Assembly: GCF_948329825.1 (NCBI RefSeq)
Contig: NZ_CAOJCM010000010.1
Location: 45,135-109,134, forward strand
Length of the DNA stretch: 64,000 nucleotides
Reading direction: 5' to 3'
From: Paenibacillus sp. JJ-100
GTDB lineage: Bacteria > Bacillota > Bacilli > Paenibacillales > Paenibacillaceae
Shown: positions 17,410-26,929 of the stretch, piece by piece
Layout: each line of letters begins with the position of its first letter
Numbering within the stretch: the first letter of the stretch is position 1
Notes under the pieces: generated by a model
Seen by the model: only the letters and a program-made list of their open reading frames with translations
What the model was told of the DNA's origin: nothing
Database searches by the model: none
Made by a program: the position numbers and the translations under genes

Positions 17410-18570
17410 ATGACAGATAAGTTTCAGATCGTAGGAAGTTTATTGCGGCCAGAAGAGCTGCTGACATATAAAACGCAGATCGAGCACCGGGATGATATCA
17501 AGTATCCATTCTATGAGAACTTTGAAGGATATCAACAATGTGAGACCAAGGCGATCGAACAAGTGATCCAAAAAGAGATCGAGAACAACATATCCGTTAT
17601 TACAGACGGAGAGTTTTCCAAATCGATGTGGCATCTGGACTTTGTCTGGGGTTTTGGTGGAGTGGAGCGTTACATCGCAGATCATGGTTACTTTTTCCGG
17701 GATGTGGATGGCACTTCAAAATATGAAACTCGCAAAGACATCGGGCTGCGCATCACAGGAGAGTTGAGCGGTAAGAATCATCACTTTATTCAACTGTTCA
17801 AGCAGCTACAAGACCAAGCGGGTGATCAGCAAACGAAGCTTTGCATTCCGTCACCGTCCCATATTTTTGGTGAATTGTCCTGGTCGGATAATATTGGTGG
17901 TAAGGACGCGGTATACCAGAATCTACCGGAGCTCAAAGCAGGTCTGGTGAAGGCGTATAAAGAGTTTATAGAAGATTTCGCGGCTGCGGGCGGCCAAATT
18001 CTGCAGATGGATGACTGCCTGTGGGAGCTGTTTGCGGACGACAATCCAAACTCACCGTTTACCGGGGAACATATTAATCAAGAGGAAGTACAAGGCCTCG
18101 CTACGGAGTTCATTGATATCAACAATACGGTCATTGACTTCGGTCATAGCCTGGGTCTGAAAATGTGGACACATAACTGCCGCGGCAACTATGATTCCCG
18201 CAACATGGGTGGTGGATCATATGCGAAGATTGCGAATCTGTTCCTGAAACAGTTGAAGTACGACCGTTTCTTCCTGGAGTGGGATGATGATCGTGCAGGT
18301 TCCATCGAAGCATTGGAAGTGTTCAAGGATCGACCGGATACTGAAATTGTACTGGGCCTGTTGTCCTCCAAAACAAGTACACTCGATGATGAAGAACGTG
18401 TAGTTCGTTTGCTGGACGAAGCCTCCAAGATCATCGACAAGGACAGACTGTTATTGTCTCACCAATGTGGTTTTGCCTCTTGCGATGGTGGTAACGAACT
18501 GAGTGAAGCCCAGCAGTGGGCGAAGATTCATCAAGGTCAGCAGATTGCGAAGCAATACTGGGGCAGCTAA
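17410..18570 (+). CDS. MetE C-terminal-domain-like methyltransferase (YxjG/YxjH family)
   Basis: 386 residues forming the TIM-barrel half of cobalamin-independent methionine synthase. Seen are the start VGSLLRPEELL, TDGEFSK at about 66-72, MWTHNCRGN near 254-262 and LLSHQCGFAS near 349-358, which contain the expected zinc ligands (His and Cys in HNC, Cys in QCGF). Bacillus YxjG/YxjH use methyl donors other than the long MetE substrate or take part in methionine salvage; the exact donor is unknown. The leader is short and shows no S-box riboswitch. The ATG at 17410 follows CGAGGGGGTT. Confidence 0.88.
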   Translation: MTDKFQIVGSLLRPEELLTYKTQIEHRDDIKYPFYENFEGYQQCETKAIEQVIQKEIENNISVITDGEFSKSMWHLDFVWGFGGVERYIADHGYFFRDVDGTSKYETRKDIGLRITGELSGKNHHFIQLFKQLQDQAGDQQTKLCIPSPSHIFGELSWSDNIGGKDAVYQNLPELKAGLVKAYKEFIEDFAAAGGQILQMDDCLWELFADDNPNSPFTGEHINQEEVQGLATEFIDINNTVIDFGHSLGLKMWTHNCRGNYDSRNMGGGSYAKIANLFLKQLKYDRFFLEWDDDRAGSIEALEVFKDRPDTEIVLGLLSSKTSTLDDEERVVRLLDEASKIIDKDRLLLSHQCGFASCDGGNELSEAQQWAKIHQGQQIAKQYWGS

Positions 18571-18574
18571 ACGA

Positions 18575-18623
18575 AAAAAAAGCGATCTTTTCTGAACAGG
18601 ATTCAGGAGAGATCGCCTTTTTT
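18575..18623. terminator. Bidirectional terminator
   Basis: AAAAAAGCGATC and GATCGCCTTTTTT with an inner CTGAA-TTCAG stem, between the convergent methyltransferase and GNAT genes. Confidence 0.8.
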
Positions 18624-18732
18624 ATGTGACCAAACCATCGATGTTCCGAACCGACGTAGATCTGGTGACTGTGGACGTTGATCTTATGACTGTGATCGTG
18701 ATGTCTTTCATGTGATGAATGAACGAAGCCCG

Positions 18733-19341
18733 TTATTCGGCAATAGCCTGTTGCGCTAGCCATTCTTTCTTCAATATCGCATATTGATACGTGTTCTCGT
18801 ATTTCGACGTGCCATCTTCATTTTTCACAAAAGAAATAAACTCCAGAAACAGACCTTCTCGGCGCATCCCCAACTTCTCACACAGCTTCTGGGAACGGAA
18901 GTTATCCTCTTCGACATAGGCGTATATTCTGCGTATACCTTGTTCCATAAACAGATGCTCGATGAACGCACGGGCGCTTTCGCTTGCATACCCTTTTCCT
19001 TCGAACCTTCCATTGAAATTCCAGCCGATACTATACGTATCTGAATCCGATCTGTTTGAATCCGAAAAATTCGAATCCGTTTCCGGTTTCTGTTCCGGTT
19101 CATTACCCTCTGTCATACCAAACAGCTCTCCAATGATTTCATTGCTGTCTTTCAGGCAGACCGCGATGTGAGAGTCATCTGTGATCCGTTTTTTGACCTC
19201 TGCGGCTGCTTCTTCAAGCGTTGACATGCGTTGATCCATGAAGCAGTTCACTCGTGGATTCACGGTGTACTCCAATAATCCTGCCGCGTCGGATGGGGCA
19301 AAATTGCGCAAAATCAAGCGACTTGTTTCGATCGGTTGCAT
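18733..19341 (-). CDS. RimJ/RimL-type GNAT acetyltransferase with repeat insertion
   Basis: 202 residues. The start IETSRLILRNFAPSDA and the acetyl-CoA loop FEGKGYASESARAFIE are typical of ribosomal-protein or amino acid acetyltransferases of this group, and EDNFRSQKLCEKLGMRREG gives the later motif. Between strand beta-4 and the preceding loop is an unusual low-complexity insertion at about residues 77-102 (GNEPEQKPETDSNFSDSNR onward). It is encoded partly by a 15-base tandem repeat (see 19043-19087). Substrate unknown. Convergent with the MetE-like gene. Confidence 0.85.
   Translation of the reverse strand: MQPIETSRLILRNFAPSDAAGLLEYTVNPRVNCFMDQRMSTLEEAAAEVKKRITDDSHIAVCLKDSNEIIGELFGMTEGNEPEQKPETDSNFSDSNRSDSDTYSIGWNFNGRFEGKGYASESARAFIEHLFMEQGIRRIYAYVEEDNFRSQKLCEKLGMRREGLFLEFISFVKNEDGTSKYENTYQYAILKKEWLAQQAIAE
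19043..19087 (-). repeat. Three-copy 15-base tandem repeat inside the GNAT gene
   Basis: GAATCCG occurs at 19043-19049, 19058-19064 and 19073-19079, exactly 15 bases apart, encoding a five-residue period of the form DSNxS on the minus strand. Confidence 0.75.
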
Positions 19342-19439
19342 GAATCATTCCTCCAATGATGATAGAAATAGATAAATGAGATCTACTCCGTATTCTTTAT
19401 TTTGTATTGCATCATACGTATCCAAATCGTCCGTAATTG

Positions 19440-20243
19440 CTATCCCTTTTTAGGTGCCAAGTCTCTTGACTTAACTAAAGCAGGTGCAGTTTTGGCTTTG
19501 ATTGTCGTGCTGACTTCCTTTGTCTCGATTGTTCCACTCGCCTCATTTGTCTTGTTGGTTTTATCCACTTTGGAGAACAGGTTCATTAACTTGTCCTTAT
19601 AGATGTATCCGAATATAAATCCAACCACAGCAATGACCGCTATGATAATGGCGATGGTATACTGCTGCATATGAAGGTTGGAACCTAGCGCGGACGAAGC
19701 GATAATCCAGGGCAAACGTCCAATAAGCAGAATGGTGAAGAAGCGCAAAGAGCTGATTGATGTCAGAGCAGCGACAAATACGAGCATGTCTTTGGGTAGA
19801 CCGGGGATGAGGAAAAAGATAAATAAAAAGGCACCAAATTTTTGCTCATCATGCATGAACGATATCCATTTCACATTTTGCTTCTGCAGCAGACGCGATA
19901 TAAAATCACGACCGATAAAACGGGTGAAATAGAAGGCGATCGCTGACCCTATGATTAGACCGACCGTTGTATAGAAGGAGCCCAGTGCAGAACCGTAGAT
20001 ATATCCCCCGGCAATCTGTACGACCTCTCCCGGAATAGGTGCCACGACAATCTGCAGAATCTGGAATAAAATAAACATGATCGGACCCCAGTGTCCCGTT
20101 GAATGAATATATGCTCTGAAGTTGTCCATTGACGACATGATTTGAATGATGGCAGGCGCGTAACAGATCAGCAAACCAATGGATAAGGCAGCGAACAGAC
20201 CCAGCACGATTTTCATGACAATACGTTTCGAAGATTGTTGCAT
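19440..20243 (-). CDS. TVP38/TMEM64 (VTT domain) family membrane protein
   Basis: 267 residues with about six hydrophobic segments. The VTT/SNARE-associated core shows VAPIPGEVVQIAGGYIYG and FFLIPGLPKDMLVFVAAL, the two re-entrant-loop motifs shared with DedA proteins, which move lipids between membrane leaflets. The C-terminal 55 residues are a polar tail rich in Thr, Lys and Glu. The ATG at 20243 is chosen because AAGGGAG lies 10 bases before it; a longer frame to 20276 lacks a ribosome site. It is divergent from the two-component system that follows, separated by 161 bases. Confidence 0.87.
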   Translation of the reverse strand: MQQSSKRIVMKIVLGLFAALSIGLLICYAPAIIQIMSSMDNFRAYIHSTGHWGPIMFILFQILQIVVAPIPGEVVQIAGGYIYGSALGSFYTTVGLIIGSAIAFYFTRFIGRDFISRLLQKQNVKWISFMHDEQKFGAFLFIFFLIPGLPKDMLVFVAALTSISSLRFFTILLIGRLPWIIASSALGSNLHMQQYTIAIIIAVIAVVGFIFGYIYKDKLMNLFSKVDKTNKTNEASGTIETKEVSTTIKAKTAPALVKSRDLAPKKG

Positions 20244-20325
20244 AAACGAACGACTCCCTTGATATATGACATTCACTATTCATAGTATAAATCGAAATCG
20301 TTAAGAGATACCTACATAACTTCTG

Positions 20326-20335
20326 AAGAATTCTT
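20326..20335. promoter_or_regulatory. AAGAATTCTT palindrome between divergent units
   Basis: A perfect 10-base palindrome in the gap between the TVP38 gene and the two-component system. It may be an operator or chance. Confidence 0.25.
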
Positions 20336-20404
20336 AAGTTGAACTTGCTTCACTGGCTCTGCCGAAACGCGCAGATTATACTGATAGGAGCGGAGGGATT
20401 ACCA

Positions 20405-21103
20405 ATGAATAACAGCAAGCAGATTTTGATTGCAGACGACAACAGTGAAATTCGTGAGATCGTCAGGATTTTGTTAGAGAGTGAGAATTATGAAGTCATT
20501 GAAGCCATTGACGGCCAAGATGCGATTGATAAAGTAACGGAGGAGACGGATCTCATTATTCTGGACATGATGATGCCCAATAAGTCGGGACTGAAGGCCT
20601 GTCTGGAGATTCGTGAAAAAACAAGTGCCCCAATCCTATTTCTTACAGCCAAAACACAGGATTCAGATAAACAATTAGCTTTTTCATCAGGGAGCGATGA
20701 CTTTTTATCCAAACCCTTTTCCTATACGGAACTCGTGGCAAGGGTCAAAGCGCTACTTCGCAGATATTATGTCTATCGGGGCAAGGAGAAGATGGAGGAA
20801 ACCAAACATATTGTTGTGAAGGATCTGACAATTCATCCAGATTCTCAATCGGTACAGATCGGCAATAAAGAAATTTTGCTGACGGACATTGAATATCAAA
20901 TTTTGAAGCTGCTAGCGTCCAAGCGAAGAAAGGTGTTCTCCGCCGAAAATATATATGAGAGCGTGTGGCAACAGCCTTACTTTTATACCTGTAACAACAC
21001 CGTAATGGTTCACATCCGCAATCTGAGAAACAAGCTCGAAGACGACCCGCAGCAACCTAAATATGTGAAGACCGTTTGGGGAAAGGGATACAAAATTGAA
21101 TAG
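20405..21103 (+). CDS. OmpR-family response regulator
   Basis: 232 residues. The receiver domain has the acidic pair Asp11-Asp12, phosphoacceptor Asp54 (LDMMMPNKSG), Thr81 and Lys103 (LSKPFS). The C-terminal winged helix has EYQILKLLASKRRKVFSAENIYESVW and the wing GKGYKIE. The ATG at 20405 has GGAGGG 8 bases before; the longer TTG frame from 20339 is rejected. It overlaps the histidine kinase by 8 bases, so translation is coupled. Its layout resembles VanR-type regulators, but the signal and targets are unknown; the divergent TVP38 gene is a candidate. Confidence 0.93.
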   Translation: MNNSKQILIADDNSEIREIVRILLESENYEVIEAIDGQDAIDKVTEETDLIILDMMMPNKSGLKACLEIREKTSAPILFLTAKTQDSDKQLAFSSGSDDFLSKPFSYTELVARVKALLRRYYVYRGKEKMEETKHIVVKDLTIHPDSQSVQIGNKEILLTDIEYQILKLLASKRRKVFSAENIYESVWQQPYFYTCNNTVMVHIRNLRNKLEDDPQQPKYVKTVWGKGYKIE

Positions 21104-22418
21104 ACTGCTCATCGGAAAAAAATTAAAGCTCAAGCTGGTACTTGCCATTATTCTCTCCTTGTTCATTGCCGTAGGTACGTTCATCGTATTACAGGTAGTT
21201 GGCGAGACGGTGCTTGACAGTTATCTTAATAAATCAACGTTTATGGAAAACCGACAGAAGGATGCGCTGGAACGTTTCCAGGCTATGGTAAGTAACGAGC
21301 GCTTGTCCATTCAGGATCATGAAAGGCTCTCTGAATGGATACGTGGGGAACGTTATTTGGAGCTGTTCATGTTTGAACAGGATCGATTGATTTATGCTTC
21401 TAACACTGAAGCGGATGCTACGATTAACGAAGAGCTGTTAACTCAATTTTTTCCGTCCAAAACACCAATGACGACAGTTCAATTCGCGGATAAAGCGGCA
21501 CAGATTTATCTGGTCGGTTTCTATGAATACCAATACTATAATTTACTTCTGATCTTGACCGTGTTTGTTGCGTTGATTGTGTTCATTGTATCCTTCTTGC
21601 TGATCATTAATCAGAAAATCTCTTATATTGGCAAGCTGGAACGCGAGATTAAAATTCTAGAAGGCGGCAACCTGAATTACAGGATCACCGTGTCTGGTAA
21701 GGACGAGCTGTCATCGCTGGCGTGGAGTATTGATGAGATGCGTCAATCCTTTGTAGAACGGCTCCGCAGTGAGGAAAGAGTGAGAACCGCGAATCGAGAA
21801 TTGATTACCGCCATTTCCCATGATTTGCGCACACCGCTCACGATCCTGCTTGGATATATGGACATTATCGAACTGGGAAAGTACAAGACACAGGAGGATC
21901 TACACCAGTATATTCACAATAGTCGGGAGAAAGCTTATCAGATCAAAATTTTATCGGATAAATTGTTCGAGTATTTCACGGTATCTTCTGCTTCCGAGGA
22001 AGAAGAAGTAGAATTTGAGTTCTATGAAGGTCGGGAGCTGATCGACCAGTTGCTAGATGAACAACTGGCTGTTATGGAAGATTTCAATGTGCAGATACAG
22101 CCCAATCATGCGGAGCAGTCCTTCGTGCTAGAGATGAATCTAGTCGCGATTCGCCGGGTGTTCGATAATATTTTTTCCAATATTAAAAAATATGCGGATG
22201 CATCGTACCCTGTTCATATCGAGCTACTCATTGAACAGCAGACCTTACTTATGATCGTGCGGAACCGAATTAAACCTGTGAATAACATGAAGGACAGCAA
22301 CGAGATCGGACTGGTCAGCTGCCAGAAAATAATGGAACAACATAACGGAACGCTGAGCACATCGCAGCAGGATAACACCTTCAGCTTAGAGATTAAATTG
22401 CCAGTCGTTCTGAATTAA
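21096..22418 (+). CDS. Sensor histidine kinase
   Basis: 440 residues. Transmembrane helices at about 11-33 and 150-171 flank an extracytoplasmic sensor region of some 115 residues; a HAMP domain follows (about 170-222). The H-box is AISHDLRTPLTILLGYMD with His242, and the N-box is FDNIFSNIKKYAD near 350. The usual DxGxG ATP-lid motif is not visible (MIVRNRIKPVN in its place), then NEIGLVSCQKIME, a variant found in some VanS-like kinases. The TTG start at 21096 lies inside the last codons of the response regulator, with GGGGAAAGGG before it. Confidence 0.92.
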   Translation: MNRLLIGKKLKLKLVLAIILSLFIAVGTFIVLQVVGETVLDSYLNKSTFMENRQKDALERFQAMVSNERLSIQDHERLSEWIRGERYLELFMFEQDRLIYASNTEADATINEELLTQFFPSKTPMTTVQFADKAAQIYLVGFYEYQYYNLLLILTVFVALIVFIVSFLLIINQKISYIGKLEREIKILEGGNLNYRITVSGKDELSSLAWSIDEMRQSFVERLRSEERVRTANRELITAISHDLRTPLTILLGYMDIIELGKYKTQEDLHQYIHNSREKAYQIKILSDKLFEYFTVSSASEEEEVEFEFYEGRELIDQLLDEQLAVMEDFNVQIQPNHAEQSFVLEMNLVAIRRVFDNIFSNIKKYADASYPVHIELLIEQQTLLMIVRNRIKPVNNMKDSNEIGLVSCQKIMEQHNGTLSTSQQDNTFSLEIKLPVVLN

Positions 22419-22592
22419 TACATGTCTGAAAAGGCCTTCTTGACACGGAGGGGAAGAACGAAGAAACGGGGGAGTAGTAAGATAATCTCGTTTTTCGATG
22501 AAACCTAACGGGCATAGGAGTGGTTATATAAGAGAGTAGAGTAAAAGGGTTAGGTTATTAGGTTAGATCGACAACGTGAGAGGAGAGGCTTC

Positions 22593-25500
22593 ATGAAGAA
22601 CAATCAGACTCCACTGGATAAACATCAAGTCTTACGCGAACTGGATTCGCTGGGGTATTCGAATCGAATGAAAGAAATTGCACGACTGGGGCGAAGTTAT
22701 GCAGCTACGAAAGAGTATACTAAGTTGCTTGTCGAGCTGCTAGACAGTGGGACAGCTTACGAGGCACATCTGGCGTTAACAGGGGCTGGCGCGATACAGG
22801 ATGCACAGGTGGTTATGCATGCCTTAGAGCATCCCAAAGCGGGTGTAAAGGGCCGCGCAGCCTGGATGCTGGCAGAGGTGGTCCATGATCCGGGTTATGC
22901 GATTGAATCCGAGATTATCTCTATGTCGTATCATGGCCGTCATCTGCTGCTGCGAAGCATCGTGAAAAATAATAGGCAGGACTGGGCAGAGCGACTGTTA
23001 CCGCTTGTGTTGGAGCGCTGGGGGGCGAAGGAGGCGGTTCTGCTGCTGTCCATCTGCGGGGAAGAGACCGCTCGCATGCGGCTACCGCAGCTAGGATATG
23101 CCATTCGTAACTGGCGGACCCTTACCACCCGACATCCAGATTTGGTGGCCGCTTATTTGCAAGATTCTTTGCAAAAGGCTCCGGATAGCGGCAGATCCAA
23201 CGTCTGGTGGATGATGGATACGGCGGTAGAGAAGCTGAGCACATTCAGACCTGCCATCGTACTGGATTATGCATTAACGTACGGCCCTAAAGAGTTGATT
23301 CATCCTGTTATCAAGTTACATCTGGGGACGCTGATTAAGAGCAGTCCGGAGCGAGTGTTCGAGCTGCTGACGCGTCGAGAGTCTAGGGCATATCTACTGA
23401 ATAACGGGGTACCAGCGAGCGTGTTGAAAAAAAGAAGATACTTCAAGGCAGAGCACTGGACCGAACTGGTAACCATGCTTGCGGAAGCGCCTCTTCAAGT
23501 GGCTAAAGTGCTGGATGCACTCGCTCCTTCCAGCCGTGAAGCGCTATTTAACGCAGCCTATCCGGTAGACGAGCGGAAGAATCGAATATTCCCAATGGCT
23601 TTGCTCGATGTATTGCCGCATCAGCTACGTGACAAGGAAGCGGCTCGTATGCTTACGCTGCGTGAAGTTCGGGAAGGCCGGGACAGAACGCTAGCACTAA
23701 CGGCACGTCGTCTACTTGCTGAAGCCAGAGAGACGCTGGAGAAGTCAGCTCAGGTAACCAATGCTGATGAGCGAGCAGTAGCGTATGCTCTTCTGATCCA
23801 GAGCACGGCTCTATCCAGACGTGGGATGGAGGAGACACTACGTTTTCTGACAAGGGTGAAGAATGATCAAGACCCGGTACGCTTCAGGGTTATGTCTGAG
23901 TTAACGAACTGTCCTGTTCCGATGTTCCAAGAAGAACATGTGGAGCATCTGACTATTCTGGTTGATAGTGTTATTGAGGCTAGAGATACTTCACATGGAA
24001 CGAGAACGGCAACGGAGAGACTGGCTTTTGCTATATTGCGCGACCATGCACATGAGCCGCAACATCCACTATTTCAATTTGCGCTGAGAACCATGAAGCG
24101 AATGGCGATGCGGGATGGACGGTTTATGCTGCATGCCAGAGATTGGGACAGTCTTCCGCAATCTGCACTTGAAACTTTATTTGACGAACTCTATGCCATG
24201 GGGATCGAGGCGAATAAGCGGGAGAGTGATTACGTCGTTCTACGGATGGCAGATGCCTTCGGCAAAGCGATTGATCGTTTGCCTAAACTGCATCAATTGC
24301 TGAGTGAACTGGTGAATAGTAAAAATTCAGCTGCTCAGGCCGTCCGCTACTGGCTGGCTCCATACAAGACAAGGGATGAGCGCGTGAGGGAACTGCTTGA
24401 TCGTGATCCAACCTTTATTTCATTCCATGAAGTGTTTGCTCATCTGCATCTGAAACGTCAGGAATGGCTGGACCCGTTCATCTCGGGCAAAGTGCTTAAG
24501 GGCAAGCATTTATCGGGAAAAACAATCTATCTCGTACCCGCATATGACGGCTTTTACCGCTGGTTGCCTCGTCAGCAGCATGCACTGGCTGCAATGCTCG
24601 AGCGTGTCGCCCAAGACAGCGAGCGAAGCTTCCATGAGCGCGCACATGCGATACGGAGTTTGGCGGGCATGCCGGATTATCACGCGAAGCCGCTGCTGGA
24701 GAAGCTACTACTTGATCCGGAAGTACATATCGTGGAGGCCGTGTTACATGCTTTATCGTTAACGGAGGAACCCGATGAGGTTCTTCCAGTGCTGTTAAAC
24801 AATCTGGACGGAGACCGCGCACGAGTGTCCATGTACTCCATTCCAAAGTGTGCACGCAGGGTAAGCCCGGTACTGCTTACATCGGTGCTCTCGGAACTGC
24901 TGGATCGTGAGAAGCTGAAGATCACGGTGAGGAAGGAAGCCGTTCGCCTGCTAGGGGCTTATAAAAGCAGTGAGAGCATGACTTTACTCGTCCGAGAATA
25001 CGAGAAGCCGAACAGGCACAAGGACGTCATCATTGCGATTGGTCATGCGGCCAGACAGTGTCTGGACGATGAGCGAAGCTGGGCGATGATGAGTGTCATG
25101 GCAACCTCTACCGAACGGGATATCGCGCGAAGTTTGCTGAATCAGTCCCCATATGAGCTTCCGGTGGAAGCACGCTTGCGATACTTACAATGGATTACGG
25201 AAATTGCAAATCATGATGATCCTGTTGTATCCACCGAAGCTTTTCGCGCCATGATCCGTTGGAAAAATGTAAGTGCTGAGGTCATTGCGGATTGTGCTGG
25301 CCAAGCACTGGTCAATCTGCAGGATGGGCCACGCTGGAGAGCCGCCCTGTTTGCTCTGGTTAGTGTTTGCCAAGACGGAAAGGTGAATGATCAGGTTGTA
25401 CACGCCATTCGGGAGTTGGTAGAAGCAGACATTCCGGATAACTGGAATGCGGGCAGTGAGCGAGATTTACCGCATCGCCAGCGCTTGCTGGAGTTCATAG

Positions 25501-25967
25501 ATCAGCTTATCGCATGTTCTCCACCTGTGAGGACCCTGCTTGCACCTCTATTTGCAGCGATCATCGAGACCCTACAGCCTCATGATACCTTGAAACTCGT
25601 GGTGATTCGTCTGCGCTTGGCTGCGATAGACTGGAGCCAGCCGTCTAAGGCAGCAGATGGACTGCACCACATCATTGATTTCGTGAATGCAACCCCGTAT
25701 GTCCTGGAATCGGTGAGTTGTGAAGTTAGGGATGCTGCACTTGCATATAAAGCATATTGGAAAGCGGAAGATCTTCTCGCCATTATCGATATATTGAGCA
25801 TGCGGACGGATATGGCATCTTCCTATTTCGGGCTGTCCTTGCTTCAGCTTGCTGGAGAGGCATTACTCTGGAATCAGGATTGTCGTGTGCGTCTAAGATT
25901 GTACCGACAGCACGAGCATGAAGCCGTTCGGTTGCTGGCACTCAATCGTTTTACTACTTTTGAATAA
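22593..25967 (+). CDS. Large HEAT-repeat protein of unknown function
   Basis: 1124 residues, almost entirely helical repeats of about 30-40 residues. Examples are EAHLALTGAGAIQDAQVVMHALEHPKAG near 57-84, FHERAHAIRSLAGMPDYHAKPLLEKLL in the middle, and KITVRKEAVRLLGAYKSSESMTLLV. There is no signal peptide, membrane helix or enzymatic motif, so it looks like a cytosolic scaffold. Similar long HEAT proteins are known in Paenibacillus and Streptomyces without a role. The ATG at 22593 follows GAGAGGAGAGGC. It is transcribed alone and ends at a good terminator. Confidence 0.85.
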   Translation: MKNNQTPLDKHQVLRELDSLGYSNRMKEIARLGRSYAATKEYTKLLVELLDSGTAYEAHLALTGAGAIQDAQVVMHALEHPKAGVKGRAAWMLAEVVHDPGYAIESEIISMSYHGRHLLLRSIVKNNRQDWAERLLPLVLERWGAKEAVLLLSICGEETARMRLPQLGYAIRNWRTLTTRHPDLVAAYLQDSLQKAPDSGRSNVWWMMDTAVEKLSTFRPAIVLDYALTYGPKELIHPVIKLHLGTLIKSSPERVFELLTRRESRAYLLNNGVPASVLKKRRYFKAEHWTELVTMLAEAPLQVAKVLDALAPSSREALFNAAYPVDERKNRIFPMALLDVLPHQLRDKEAARMLTLREVREGRDRTLALTARRLLAEARETLEKSAQVTNADERAVAYALLIQSTALSRRGMEETLRFLTRVKNDQDPVRFRVMSELTNCPVPMFQEEHVEHLTILVDSVIEARDTSHGTRTATERLAFAILRDHAHEPQHPLFQFALRTMKRMAMRDGRFMLHARDWDSLPQSALETLFDELYAMGIEANKRESDYVVLRMADAFGKAIDRLPKLHQLLSELVNSKNSAAQAVRYWLAPYKTRDERVRELLDRDPTFISFHEVFAHLHLKRQEWLDPFISGKVLKGKHLSGKTIYLVPAYDGFYRWLPRQQHALAAMLERVAQDSERSFHERAHAIRSLAGMPDYHAKPLLEKLLLDPEVHIVEAVLHALSLTEEPDEVLPVLLNNLDGDRARVSMYSIPKCARRVSPVLLTSVLSELLDREKLKITVRKEAVRLLGAYKSSESMTLLVREYEKPNRHKDVIIAIGHAARQCLDDERSWAMMSVMATSTERDIARSLLNQSPYELPVEARLRYLQWITEIANHDDPVVSTEAFRAMIRWKNVSAEVIADCAGQALVNLQDGPRWRAALFALVSVCQDGKVNDQVVHAIRELVEADIPDNWNAGSERDLPHRQRLLEFIDQLIACSPPVRTLLAPLFAAIIETLQPHDTLKLVVIRLRLAAIDWSQPSKAADGLHHIIDFVNATPYVLESVSCEVRDAALAYKAYWKAEDLLAIIDILSMRTDMASSYFGLSLLQLAGEALLWNQDCRVRLRLYRQHEHEAVRLLALNRFTTFE

Positions 25968-25978
25968 CCTGAAGGAAT

Positions 25979-26012
25979 AGGGGTACGGAGATTATTCTGT
26001 GCCCCTTTTTTT
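25979..26012 (+). terminator. Terminator after HEAT-repeat gene
   Basis: GGGGTAC and GTGCCCC stem followed by TTTTTTT. Confidence 0.75.
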
Positions 26013-26125
26013 ATATGGCGAAGATATTAAACATCAGATTTGCTTGAATGTGGTGTTCAGTGGCAATATTAGAATGGAGACAGCTTTGGATACCCATATC
26101 AAAATGGAAGCGGGGGAGAATAAAA

Positions 26126-26704
26126 ATGACAATGAACTCCATCGAAAATGATAAGGAATTGTCACAGGAACAACGTGATGAATTGTTTGAAGTATTAAGG
26201 ACCCGTTTTGAAAAAAACATGAATCGTCATCCTGACCTGGAATGGACTAACGTAAAGGCAAAGCTTGAAGCACAACCGGATAAGCTATGGTCCCTTCACG
26301 AAATGGAGAAGACTGGCGGCGAACCGGATGTCGTTGCATTGGACAGTGAGCCAGGAGTGTATATCTTTGTGGATTGCTCGGTGGAGAGTCCGAAAGGCCG
26401 CCGCAGTGTGTGTTATGATCAGGCTGCGCTGGATGCCCGAAAACAGAACAAACCCAAACACAGTGCTGTTCAGATGTGCATCGAGATGGGGATTGAGCTT
26501 TTAGATGAGACCCAATACCGGGAGCTACAGCAGCTAGGGAACTTCGATATGAAAACCTCCAGCTGGGTGGCGACCCCGGAACATATTAGACAGCGGGGCG
26601 GAGCAATCTTTTGCGACTTCCGTTATGATACCGTCTTTATGTACCATAATGGTGCGGATTCCTATTACGCTGCAAGAGGTTTCCGAGGTTTGTTAAGGGT
26701 ATAA
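26126..26704 (+). CDS. DUF4256 domain protein
   Basis: 192 residues. The family pattern is present: LFEVLRTRFEKNMNRHPDLEW at the start, GGEPDVVALD, YIFVDCSVESPKGRRSVCYD and a C-terminal SSWVATPEHIRQRGGAIFCD followed by VFMYHNGADSYYAARGFRG. Proteins with this domain are common in bacteria and uncharacterised. The ATG at 26126 has GGGGGAG 7 bases before; the longer frame from 26048 is rejected. Single gene between two terminators. Confidence 0.85.
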   Translation: MTMNSIENDKELSQEQRDELFEVLRTRFEKNMNRHPDLEWTNVKAKLEAQPDKLWSLHEMEKTGGEPDVVALDSEPGVYIFVDCSVESPKGRRSVCYDQAALDARKQNKPKHSAVQMCIEMGIELLDETQYRELQQLGNFDMKTSSWVATPEHIRQRGGAIFCDFRYDTVFMYHNGADSYYAARGFRGLLRV

Positions 26705-26762
26705 AAGAATGAATTAACATGTCTTTAGGTTGGTGCAGATAAATTAGAATAGTCTTAACATT

Positions 26763-26809
26763 AAAAAAGGGGAACGATTCGGTATGGTGCGAATCATTCC
26801 CCTATTTTT
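26763..26809. terminator. Bidirectional terminator
   Basis: AAAAAAGGGGAACGATTCG and CGAATCATTCCCCTATTTTT form a long stem with A and T runs, between convergent DUF4256 and esterase genes. Confidence 0.85.
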
Positions 26810-26929
26810 GAGCTGAGTTGATTTAGTTTAGTTCATTTCAAGTTTATTAAGTTATTTCAAAATTAGTTAAGTTAAATCTCATTTTCGCTTGGCCCTTCTA
26901 TGCAAAAGAACATTGCTTATAGATCTAGC

